Shown here in pieces: positions 1 to 10,690 of a stretch of DNA of 64,000 nucleotides (position 1 is the first letter of the stretch; every line of letters begins with the position of its first letter). Both the position numbers and the translations under genes were made by a program. Source of the stretch: Burhinus oedicnemus (taxonomy: Eukaryota; Chordata; Aves; Charadriiformes; Burhinidae); the NCBI GenBank assembly GCA_008921705.1, contig VFFE01009205.1:553025-617024 (forward strand), written 5' to 3'. The notes under the pieces are model-generated. The model saw only the letters and a program-made list of their open reading frames with translations. It ran no database searches and was not told where the DNA came from.

Positions 1-397
1 GCAACAGCTTCAAGCCCTTCAATCCTTCCTTGTCACTGATAAAGCAGCTGGTACCTGAGCTCATATCACTCCTATGTTAAATATAATAAGTGATAAGTTT
101 TACATTAGTTTCCCTTTCCAGCCTGATGCTCTATGATCCTTCAGAAAATAGGTAAGGTAAAATGAGACCTAGACCTTCAGGTCCATTCATCTGCAGTTCA
201 GTGGTGAATTCCTTTCCTGGTGAGTTTTTTGGTGTGCTTCAGCATACTTCTGCCAGAAAAGGACCTGTACATCATGGGTGAGAATATTTCACTGGCACAG
301 GGCTAAAGACAGCCTTTGCCATCTCATCTGTCTGTGATTCATTAATTGATTCAATTCATATTGCTCATTTGGCTTTAAATCTATCTTCTCTGAGCAG
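1..397 (+). other. Putative intron, 3' part, upstream of first exon
   Basis: Non-coding sequence with no long open frame. It ends in a usable splice acceptor: the pyrimidine-rich stretch around 381-391 is followed by gagcag at 392-397. Nothing else recognisable lies here. Intron status is inferred from the exon call that follows. Confidence 0.45.
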
Positions 398-493
398 AAA
401 GGTTTCTGCCATGGTGCATGACAACATCTGTCAGCACCTGTCGTTGTTAACCAAAGCCGTCCACAGAGACCTCATGCAGAAGACCAAAGACAG
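398..493 (+). CDS. Putative internal coding exon of an unrecognised gene
   Basis: Only one of three forward frames is open through this 96-bp block. The acceptor is cttctctgagcag and the donor is ACAG|gtaaaag, close to consensus. The first base completes a codon and two bases (AG) are left at the end, so the exon is symmetric phase 2. It encodes 31 complete codons beginning KVSAMVHDNICQH and ending MQKTKD. The peptide is hydrophilic, net basic and could form amphipathic helix. I do not recognise the family and give no function. The reading frame enters from upstream of the window. The internal ATG at 411 lies in a fair Kozak context (gccATGG), so an alternative first-exon use cannot be excluded. 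The next exon with matching phase is at 53353. The call rests on frame openness, both splice sites and phase agreement, not on homology. Confidence 0.5.
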
Positions 494-958
494 GTAAAAG
501 CCTTACATTAAATTCAAGCCTTTTCAATCCAGTCAAGCTGACATCGTTCCTTGTTGCCTGATTAGGGGGATCCCAGCACCTTTGAAGATGCCTTTCCATA
601 GCCATGGCACACAGGCACTGGTGACAGTGCCAGCTGGGGAATTTGGTGGAAAAACTTGATGCGTAACTCCAGTTTGTTACATTTCATCACAGGGGAGTTT
701 TTTTAGATGTTAGTGTAAAATGCTGATTTCCCTCCTTTAAAAAGAGGCAAGCCACCAAAAGACATCTCTCAATATTGATTTCTTCTCTTTCTGGTGCATT
801 GATGTGTGGGCATTATCTTGCATGTTTGTACATATGGCAAAATCAGTGGCATGTGAATAAGTGTGCTGCTTGATCAGGCCTTTGTCTGCGTGCATGTTTG
901 AGTAGAGTACAGTTCCCCCCCTTTTCCTTCATCCTTATTAATGTCTCCTTTTTCTTGG

Positions 959-1009
959 TCCTCTTCTCTTTTTTTTTTTTTTCCCTCTCCCTCCATCCCC
1001 CCCCTCCTT
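959..1009 (+). repeat. Homopyrimidine tract
   Basis: 51 nucleotides contain one purine (A at 995). The core is a run of T from about 969 to 982 flanked by C/T blocks, ending in C8. Long polypyrimidine tracts can form intramolecular triplexes and also resemble very strong splice-acceptor tracts. No convincing exon follows. Confidence 0.8.
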
Positions 1010-1096
1010 GCAAACTTCTGCCACGCACTGCTTCTTCCTCCCTCCAGAGGAGCTGATAAGCAGCTGTTTTTGGAGGCACTGCTAATGCCATCCCTC

Positions 1097-1121
1097 GGGG
1101 GGGTGTGGGCGAGGAGGGGGG
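1097..1121 (+). other. Potential G-quadruplex motif
   Basis: G runs of 7, 3 and 6 within 25 bases, spaced by tgt and cgagga. Splitting the G7 run gives four G3 tracts with short loops, which satisfies the usual quadruplex pattern. It lies about 90 bp from the homopyrimidine tract at 959-1009. Confidence 0.5.
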
Positions 1122-1379
1122 CGATGGTGCATGGGAAACCGGGTGTCCCTCATGGAGAGCAGAACAAGTCACCTCCGCAGTCAGCGCAGCAGCCACCCGC
1201 CTTAGGCCTAGGATGCCGACTTTATCTCCAAATTCAGATCTCCTGGTGCACAGCCCAATGCCAGACATGTGCTTTTTTTTTAGATGCCTAAGGAATTCCT
1301 TGGTATTAAACTTAGAGAGAGACAGGGAGAGAATGTGGCGAGAATACATTGCTTTGTCTGTTTTAGCATGTGCTAACAA

Positions 1380-1880
1380 TAATTCCTGATGCCGTCTCGC
1401 AGGGGAGGAATACTGCCATGGTAACTTTTAACATAAGCATGAAATCAGCAAGCTCCACTCTGATATCTCGTGTAATTAAATAGCTAATAATGTACAATTG
1501 TAATTTATAGTAATGCTTTTGATATTTCGTCTTTATCTCGGAGCCCTTACCTCTTGGCAAAGCGTGGTATCAATGTGGACATGGTGCTGAGGGTGGGGCG
1601 AGACAAGAAAGGGATCGGGGGATACCTCATTATAAATGTGAGGCTGGTGCATGAACCGTGTCTGCGGCAATCAAACAGCTAATTGTTATGATTTTGCTGA
1701 TAGTGTCTTAGCTGTAATATCCTGCGCTGTGTCAATTTTTCAACCCTTAATGTAACACATTTGCATATCGAACCATCGCAGTGACTATCCTATCAGCTGT
1801 ACTTGAGTGTGTGAATCAAAAATGCATTGTTCCCTGTGCCCTTCAGCATATCGGATCAAAAAGCAAAGCTAAGAGATAAT
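1380..1880. promoter_or_regulatory. Candidate conserved non-coding element(s)
   Basis: AT-rich, repeat-free sequence dense in homeodomain-like words (TAATTAAATAG, GCTAATTG, CTAATAATG). It includes a perfect POU octamer ATTTGCAT at 1759-1766. Sub-blocks at about 1420-1545 and 1660-1815 have the texture of vertebrate developmental enhancers. This is inferred from composition only. Confidence 0.3.
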
Positions 1881-2035
1881 TTTTATTTCAATTATTTTTT
1901 TGGACTTGGAGAAGTAATCGCATAGACAGTTTCCTTAAAGATAAACCCCTTGCTCATGCATGCGTTAAAATTCAGCTTGCAAGGCACCTAGTGTGGCTGA
2001 AGCCTAGATAAAAGAATTGAATTTTTGAAAAAATG

Positions 2036-2063
<28 letters not shown>
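2036..2063 (+). repeat. Poly-A run, 28 nt
   Basis: Uninterrupted A28 preceded by a shorter A6 and TG. No SINE or LINE body is recognisable upstream, so a retroposon tail is not supported; a simple mononucleotide repeat is the safer reading. Confidence 0.9.
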
Positions 2064-2067
<4 letters not shown>

Positions 2068-3258
2068 GCTAGGTCTACATTTTACCCGTTAGTCAGATTC
2101 AATATTACTTCAAAGATGTTCTAAATCTGCATTTGAGTACCATATGTTGACACTGCGTTTTGGACACTGGAGATTACTTGAAGTACCGCAACCATGACTT
2201 GTACTCTTCCTCTGTAATCCTTGTTCTCCGGGGCATTACTGAATTCAGAGAGAAGCAAACAGAGCTGGTTTGGGTGGGTTTTTTTGTTTCTGTTTTGGTG
2301 GGGGTTTACTGTCTGTTTCGGGTGCTGCTTTCTTGTTCACCTCTGCAAATCCATGTCAAAATAAACGAAGACCTTATCTAGAGAGTGCCACACTTTGAAG
2401 TGCGGAGATGCAAATCCAAACATTGCATCACACTGTCAGATACAGAAATTAGTAGCATCCTGCATATCCTTTGAAGTTCAGGGCTGTGCTTCCATGGAGT
2501 GTATTTTCATAGAGGAATCAGATGGAAGCTATTCAGACCCAGATAGCAATAATGATTTACTTGCAGTAAATCTTACAGTTTTTGGCCACACTTAGGGTAT
2601 GATTTACTAAATACTTTTTGGTCAGATGTTACTTATTAAGATATTACTCCCTCCCCCCAGCTATTTTTTAATTAAAGGCTAGAGATCTAATGTGCTTATT
2701 TTCTCCACACATATGTAAAAAATCAAATAACTATTATATACTAGATTATTTGCTTCTCGCATCTTTTTAAAATACTGTGATTTACAAACTTTGATAGAAG
2801 ATAGAACTACTTGACTGCAGCAGCTGTTTAATCACAGTGGAAAATATTTTAAAGTGACAACTTCAGTGGTGGTCTGTTCTGAACAACAAACAGAATAAAG
2901 TAGGCTGGAGGTAGAAGCGGCGCATTGGTAACAGCAAAATGATCAGAGGCACTAAATTCTAATGTTTAACTGCTTTTTAAGCAAATTCTGTCTCCTGTCC
3001 AGGGCCCTGCGACCAATATGCTGTGACCATAACTCCCTCTCCCCTCTCCATCCTGCCTCAGCCTGCTGGCTCCTTGCAGTGCTGGCTGTCTCTCAGGGTC
3101 TGTTTGCATGGTGCATAGCACAAGGGGAAGGTCCAGTTTCTTACGTCTTATAACAAAAATTCTTAAAGCCCAGTCCAAAAATTGATTCAATTGGCTTTGG
3201 GTCACATCCAGCAGACCAGATTTTCTTTGGCTACATTTGTAGGTCTTCACACCCCCAG

Positions 3259-3295
3259 TTGAGGCCAGATTTTTATAGGTGCTCAGTGTTTAACA
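3259..3295. repeat. Degraded interspersed repeat fragment
   Basis: The words GAGGCCAGATTTTTATAGG and GCTCAGTG resemble the edge of an old interspersed repeat common in turtles, crocodilians and birds (GGCCAGATTTTTAAAGG...). Family name not assigned. Short and decayed. Confidence 0.35.
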
Positions 3296-3791
3296 GTCCA
3301 CGGTGATGGTTGGAAGGTACTTCCAAAGCCCAGTGTCCTCAATCGGCAAAGAGAGAAAGTCTTCCAGAGACCACTCGGAGCACCTGAACTTAAGCTCTCA
3401 TAGTTGTTCTGCTTCTTGAGCCGCTTTCCTGTCTTCACTGTCAATATGGCTGGGAAAATGGCATCCCTTGGGAGAAACTCTTCTCTGTGGAGATTCCCTT
3501 TGCTCCCAGTTTTGAGTCGTTGAGTGTAGGAAGCTGGTGAACCACATTTGTTATATAATGGGAGAAAATACCAGTTCTTAAGAGGAATGTGTGGTCTAGG
3601 TTAAGATAGCATTCGTATTTGTGTATCAAAATATCCTGAACTGAGAGCCTTCTCTCTGTATTCAGGATCTCCTCAGGGCTTCTACCACCATAGGTCAAAA
3701 GAGAATCAACTTTTTTTTTTACAGTTAACAGACCCATAATTTTCTTTTTCTTCCCTTCATGATTCTCTCCTCAAAACTGCTAGAAATTAAT

Positions 3792-3808
3792 TGCTGCTGC
3801 TGCTGCTG
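3792..3808 (+). repeat. (TGC)5 microsatellite
   Basis: Five TGC units plus TG, without interruption, in non-coding context. Confidence 0.85.
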
Positions 3809-6800
3809 AGTTCTTTGGTCTTACCCTGGGCTTACAGGGGGACTAATGGGACTCTATGTAGTATAATTGCAAGTTGAACAATAGGTTATTTGCTTGACCA
3901 TGGTGGGCACTTGTCTTTCACTTCTGATGATATCATTTGGAGAGAAAGGAACTTTGCAATATAGCTGTGGAACAGTAATGCACACATGTATGTGGATGGG
4001 AAGTATTTATATAGCCATATATTATAGCCAAACCCTGCAAGGCGGAAAAAGGAATTAACAAAAATGAAACTGCTTTGTAAAGAACAAACCATGAACTAGA
4101 TTTATAATTTATTTTTTTCCACTGGAAAAAAATAGAAGCAAGATGGGAAAAATAAGATTATTTCACATGGTTCTTGTTGTTATGCAGATTGCCTCTTTAT
4201 ATCCATACATTCAGTACATCTGGCTACCTTGTGGGTTTGCTCTTTGAGCTGGGAGGAAGAATGCACTGTGAGATTAAGGGCAAAATAAGGTGGAAGGACA
4301 GAAACAGAGAAATAGTTGTGGCGTGGAGACTAGCTGGACTAAGGAGGATTTCCCTCAAAAGCCTACAAATCTGTCTTCTCTTCCCTTAAACCTTCCCATC
4401 TTACTGCATTGAAAATTGCTCTCTCTCTTGAACAACGGTGTGAGTGGTCAGGCTGCTGGTGCTCTGTGAGCAGTGCCTGCTGGGCTGACCAGCTTCGCCT
4501 GCACTTGCTTCTGTGCCCTGGTTTTCCTGGGCCACGCTGCTGTCCCTTGTTTTTTTTCTTGAATCATAAACTCCTAGGGGCAAGGGCTCCGCTCTGTCTG
4601 TTTGTACTGCTGCTTGCACTGCGGACGACTTAGCTACTGTGATAAAGCAAATAATACCACCGCCCTTACTGTTTTGTTGCTAAGTAAGGGCAGAACCTGA
4701 GACCTCCCCTCACAGTTTCCCAAGTGAGAACGCGTTTGCCATTTCACAGTGTTAGATGCTTTGCTGTGGTTTGAGTGGATGGCTCTGGAAAAGCTCCCTG
4801 GGGAGTACAGGGCTATCACAGCAGGGCAGCCTGGTCCCTCCCACAGGGAGATGCCGCAGCGTTGTCTCGGTTGATCCGAGGAGAACACGGGATGTGCAGC
4901 CCTGAAGCACATGGAAACACAGTGTTAGAAGCAGACTCTCTTGATGAAAATCTTACTGCACCACTCATTCTTTTAATCGTGGATCATGATGAGACTTTCA
5001 GGGTCTCCATCACATTTATCGTCAACGTGAGGAACATTGGGGAAGGAAGATGCTCATTAAAGCACCTACGCATTTTACACAAGCACACACACACAGAGGA
5101 AAGCCCAGAAGTAATCACCCTGCATATCCATTTGCATCACAGAATTGATGGCCAGGCCCCTTTGAGTCAGGCTGCTTCCATATTGAAATTCTGCTTCTAA
5201 TTTACTCTTTATTCTGTAAAATACAGAAAATGCTCAGAAATCTTGGGTGTTCCCTGCTGCGAGGTGTGAAGCTGCAGAGGGCCTGCCTGGCTTCAGTCTC
5301 AGAAATCAGTGTTGAGGCTTGCTACGTTAATCTCAATCCCTAGCAGAGAGCTGAGTGCTTTGGTCTGCAAAATGTTTACTGAGGGACAATTTTCAGAAGT
5401 GATGGCCTGCATTATAATTTGCAAAAAATTCCTCCTCAGAGGAACTTCCTGGATCAGATTCCTTTTACTGGAAAAATCTCCCCTTTGCAACTCAAATGAG
5501 CTATTCATAGCTGTACGAGAGAGGCTGAAATGGCTAACATTTTTGAGCAGCGTAAGCCGTATCTTTTATCTGTTGTTATGCTTCCAGCTCCCTGTGCACC
5601 ACACGACTGAGACAATGCACCAAATAGGTCGCATGTGTAAACTAAATCCTTCAAAGATGTTAGCACCACTGTCACTTTCTCCACAACCTGTTCTTAACTC
5701 CTCTGAAGAAAACTACTATTTAATGCTATTTTAAGTCGGGTTTTTGAGTTCGTTTCCCGCTCTCCCCCCCTCAGAAACCAAATATATGAGCTTTAGTGAA
5801 TACTTTTAGACACGGGAACACAGGGCTGTTTTTTAAATGGTTACAGTGGATGAAGACAAAGAAATCCAATGAGCTGTGACAGCCATATAACCAGTCTCTG
5901 ATAGCTGATCCTTGCAGTATGTCTGTGGTTAGATATACAGCTCCCCAAGCGCTTCCCTGCGGGCTCTCCTGCCTGGTGCTTGTAATGCAGGCTGCACATT
6001 TTGGATGCTCAGCTGCAAGCTGAAAGGGACCTGGGAGGAGATATGTGTTTTGGACCTGAGCGTTTAAAGGTTGTCACGACACTTGTTCTTCTTCTTACTG
6101 AAGAGGGGACAACTGCATGCTTGCAAGCTGGTCCCCTCTGGAGTGCCGTTTGGCACACAGCTTTTTTTTCCGCTGTGTGGTTTCAAGGTGCACCCGTTAA
6201 TTCAATATGACCCTTTTAAGAAGTCCAAACATTACATGCTACAAGAGGGAAACAAAGCACTTAGTGGTATGAATCATGTTTTAAGATAGAGCAGAGGTGG
6301 TGTTGTGTAGCCCTGAACAGTTCCATTTTCAGTGGAATGAGCCTGTCTTAGGGAAGGGTTTGGACCCATCATAGCTAATTTCTTTTTAAATTTCAGTGAT
6401 TTTGTTTCTGTTTTGGGGGGTTTGGGGGTTTTTTTTGGCTGGCCTAGGAGCCTTATAACTCAGTTTACATGGCCAGATTGTTTGAATTATCTTGTCGGTT
6501 TAGAGTAATCTTAAAACAGTAGCATTGAACAGTTTTCCCATTGTATCAGGTTAAGTCTCTGCTCCTGAAGATTTGCCATCAGAGCTACCGCTCATCTGCT
6601 TCCTTGGTCTAAAGCATCTGCTGACAGAGTCCTGGAAGAGGACATAAGAACATGCTGTCCTGGGTTGTACTCTTTGTCTCCTAAGGACTGTTTTCTTTTA
6701 TTTAGTCTTTACAGACTGAAATTGTACTCCTGTGACTCTTCCAGCAGGAGATCGGAGTGCCAGGTAGCTTGAGTTTGGGATCTGATTTTGGCCTGGGATT

Positions 6801-7302
6801 ATAGAAGTTGCTCAGAGGGGTCTTTTATTTCCCCAGCTGATGAAGGAACAAACACACCGTTTTCTTTTTCATTAGCCTAGCACCCAATGGACAGTCTTGC
6901 CTTCCCAATAGCTTTGTTCATATAGGCTTGGCAAAACCAGTGTCAAGTGTATCTCGTTGCAACAAGTTTTCTACTGGGTAAATAAGTGCTCCTGAATCCA
7001 CCCCAAAGCAGCCAAATGTGTGATGAGAGGGGCAGTGATCATGGAGATGTCTTCATGTGTTCTGCTCATGAATTTCAGCCGAGTCCTGCAAAACACTGTT
7101 GTTACTCAGGAATATATTTCATTGATATCTGTATTAGACACAGAGCTTGACAGGTGGTTAAAAACGTTGGAGGATGGAAATATGGCACCTCTCTAAATAG
7201 ACAGTAAAGTGTTAGCTTTTCAAATGTGTAATGCTTAAGCACTGCACATTTCAGCACCTTTTGTCCAGTTGTTATCCTACCTTGAATTCTTGCTAGGGGA
7301 AA

Positions 7303-7352
7303 TTACTAGGAAACTTATTAAATGTTGTTACTAGGAACCTATTGAAATGTTA
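7303..7352 (+). repeat. Two-copy 25-bp tandem duplication
   Basis: Units at 7303-7327 and 7328-7352 both start TTACTAGGAA and share AAATGTT near the end, with about five mismatches over 25 positions. No function is visible. Confidence 0.6.
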
Positions 7353-10300
7353 TTTCAGTAACAGTTGGCATCCTGAACTTTTTAATACAGTTTATGGTCA
7401 GGAATATTTTGGAGACTCTGGTGGTCCGGTTGGTATGATAGTTGTTGAATGCCTTCCGTTCTGTGCTGGCTCCTACCCATGAGGAGTCATTTAACCGTGG
7501 TGCTGGTGGCAAGGGGAAGCCATAGGATGGGAAAAGGGAAAGGGGAAGGAATAGCTAGGGGTGATAAGAAGGAAAAAATTTTCTCGGGTTTATTTGTGGA
7601 AGGATGGAGCACATATGAAAGGAGAAATAAATTCAGGAAAGCAAAGGTAGATCTGAGAATGCCATCCCCCATTATGCGGAGCTGGTTGATTTGTGTACAT
7701 TAGTAACGCACTTTGAAGGGATATGTAAGTGCTGTTCAGGTGAAGCTGATGCTAACAACTGTTGGTTCTGGGCTTTTCTGCATTGTCTGCAACCCTCAAA
7801 CCTACACATTGGTAGTCATAGCGTAGTTGAGGCCATGGGAATATCTTTGTGCTGTTTATACAACAATTTGGTATTATGTTTTCTGCTCATGCTTCCCTTC
7901 GCTCCCCACAACTTTGGCTGCTACAAAAACATTTTAATACTTACAAATAAGGAAAACTGTAGACAATATATGAAGAGTGGTCACATACTTGCAAAGGGTC
8001 CATATATTGTTGTAGTGAGGCAGGAAGAGAAACTTTTATAATTCATGAGTAGTGAAAGCTTTCTTTACTTCTGGGATAAATATTCCAACCCGTTAGGTAT
8101 ACTTTATATGTAACATTTACATCTTGCTGAGTGATTAGTTTAAACAGCTATTTTTATCCTGCGTTTCAGCCCACAACTCTCTAATGTTAATTAGTATTAG
8201 GAAGGAAGTATGTTTTCTTCACATGCCATAGCAAATGTGCTTTATATAATGATTACAGAACTTGTTTGATCTTTTGTTTTTACTGAACACAGTCTACAGC
8301 ACTGACGGCAAACTGTTTGGTTTTAGTTTTCTTGTGCCCTGGGCTGTTTTCCACTGTGTGAAATTGCTTAACTCTTTTTTTTAGGTGTTTTTTCACAATC
8401 ACTGAAACTGTTGGAGTAAGATAGAATTTCCCTGTAAAGTTTCTTTAAATTGCTGTCCTTCAGTGAACAGTTCAAATAACCCCTGCCTCTCCCCATTTTA
8501 TACAAGTTTGAGGGCACGGTTAAAACTGATAATGTAAGAAGTTTGGACAGAGGGGTTCAAAGGTTAGTCACAAGCTGTTCGGGTATTGCACAGAGGATAC
8601 GAAGAGTGCACTGGGGGTGGGGAAGCAAAAATATACAAGGCTTCAGTGAACAGTCATTGCCAAATATTTAGAAATCAATTATATAAAACATCCACAAATT
8701 GGGCAACTAGGAGAGCTTCTACTGTTGTTCCCACTCTACATTCATGATTGTAAATAATACAGAGACAGTTTTAGTTGATACAAATATACTGACAGAAATA
8801 AAGACATAATTATAGAATTCTTAAAAGTTATTTTCTTGTGGTATTACAAGCAGAGGAGAGCTGCTGATTCAAACCTTCTAGCTCTAGGAAGGAGAAAAGT
8901 ATGAACCTGAATACAAATTTTAACTTCCTTCCTTTGGTACTTTGAAACTTAAGAGCTAACACTTTGCCCAAATACTACATGTCTATAGATTTTTAAAAGG
9001 TTTTCCTCCAAAAATTTCTAAGGACTACATAAAAAACATAGAAGAAACCACTTGTCATGCTAGACTCGTATCATAAAAATGAACTTGAGGTTTCTCTCAA
9101 TTAATTTAGCATAGACCAAGTGTATTATTACAGTTGCTTTTTAGTTGTGAAGCTGTTCTTCAAAGTTGCTGACAGCTGTTAGTTCTGGTTTTCTTAGAAC
9201 CAAGGAAAGTGGCATACTTCTTTGTACACAGTTACATCCCCGGATAAAAGCCCTGCAAGTAGGCGTGTGCTAGTCAGCATGGAGAAACGAGTGGCTTTAG
9301 GGCCGTCTGTGAAATCTTAGGGACTGGACTTGAACTACGTTGCAACTCGACTGTACATTGATGGACAGAGCTGATTTCTGCAAAAACCATGCACGTATTT
9401 TGCACTGTCAGTGGCTACGGTTGCAAATTCTAGTTGTTAATTACCAGATCTGTGGTGTTTGTTCGTTAATTAAACGTACCTCTGATATCCAGCATTCCTA
9501 CTTGAAACACACTGAGGCTTAATTACGACTGCATGGCCTCCGTATCTGTAGGCACATGTGGATCGGCACTTGTTTAGTGCCAAGATTTCCAAAAGAAAAT
9601 GAAGTGATTGTTTAGGGTGGAGAAGAAGGAAAGCAAAAAAAACCCCCCACAACTCCCAAAAACAAAAAACCCAAGGAAAAAGAAGGACAAGAGGCAAAGA
9701 ACAGAAAGAGGAAGAGACAAATCCGGCCCTGTGAGGAGCATGTGTCCTCCTACCCTGACAGGGTGTGCTGTTTCTGGGATCAGATACATTCTTTCAGAAG
9801 AATTCAGAACACTCAGTCCGCCTCAAACTGTTTGTGTCACTCTCTGGGGCTCAGTGTTGTGTTTAACATGCTAGTAACACGGATCCATGGAAATACAGGT
9901 CGACCACCCTGTGGTAGCCAAACCGGAGCCTTTCCAAGGCTCCCTCCCTCGCAGCCCATCGTCTCCCTCTGCACAAGTGCACATGGCTGATGCCTTCACG
10001 GGGGCGAGGTCCCTCATTGCACCGCGTGCCCTGGTTTTTGTTTCGGTTGCTTCCTTCTGATTGTTTATGAAAGGGAAATGTTTGGGGAGAGAGGAAAGTG
10101 AGCCGCCTGCCCCGGCATATCAGGAGCTGGCGGAGCAGCTGAGTGACAGCCAGCGGGAAGCACTGAACCAAAGGCCCTTATAGCGGCTGAGCGCCGAGTC
10201 ATCAATAATGCAGAATGAATTCTTGCTTCCCTCAGAGCTGAGAAAATAATACCCGGTTGGAATTGAGCGAGCGGTAGGGGACACAGCACCCTTGAGACTG

Positions 10301-10540
10301 TGGGTCTGGAGATCCCGAAGGGGAGAGTTTTGGAGAATTGAGTTTCTCCCTGCCGTACACCTGATTTCTTCTCCTGCCCACTGGAAAATTGAGAAGTCAA
10401 TTGGCCTTTTATTGTTAGGGTTGAAATGACTTTTCTTCTTTTCTTTTCTTTTTTTCCAATTAATTTTTTATTGAATTTTGCGAAAAGTAGATTTACAACT
10501 GCCACTGCAAAGGAGGAAATAGAGAAATAAATATCAAGCA

Positions 10541-10690
10541 TTCCGGCAGGGTGGCTGGGCGGCGGTGGGGAGGGCTGGCCGGAGCCTGCGCCCCTCGGGC
10601 CCGGCTCCAGCTCTGCTGCTGCGGTGGAGGGTGGCCTGGGCAGAGCCGGGTGTCCTTCCTCAGCAGTGGCCGGAGCTCGGTGGTGCTTAA
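10541..10690. other. GC- and CpG-rich islet
   Basis: About 100-150 bp of clearly higher GC than the flanks, with roughly eight CpG dinucleotides in the first 100 bp (GGCGGCGG, CTCGGGCCCGG). It is too short for a standard CpG island. It creates a 251-codon open frame on the minus strand by reducing stop codons. Confidence 0.5.

Larger units (their letters stand above)
494..10400. other. Non-coding block, probably intron, 5' part
   Basis: No supported exon. It holds a 51-nt pyrimidine tract and a G-rich motif (959-1121), a conserved-element-like block (1380-1880), a 28-A run (2036-2063), a degraded palindromic repeat (3259-3295), a (TGC)5 tract (3792-3808), a two-copy 25-bp tandem repeat (7303-7352) and an A-rich low-complexity stretch near 9630-9680. 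Open frames here are short and lack splice support. Assignment to an intron depends on joining the exons at 398 and 53353. Confidence 0.4.

Noticed and set aside
2036..2063. Retroposon poly-A tail
   Set aside because: No recognisable SINE, LINE or processed gene body upstream and no target-site duplication seen.
4775..5200. 141-codon plus-strand open frame
   Set aside because: Composition mildly coding-like, but there are no flanking splice sites and no recognisable domain.
6415..6428. Telomere-like or G-quadruplex run (G6 TTT G5)
   Set aside because: Only two G tracts of three or more; not a repeat array and not a full quadruplex motif.
9608..9874. Lys/Pro-rich open frame
   Set aside because: Produced by A-rich low complexity (AAAAAACCCC type), not by coding selection.
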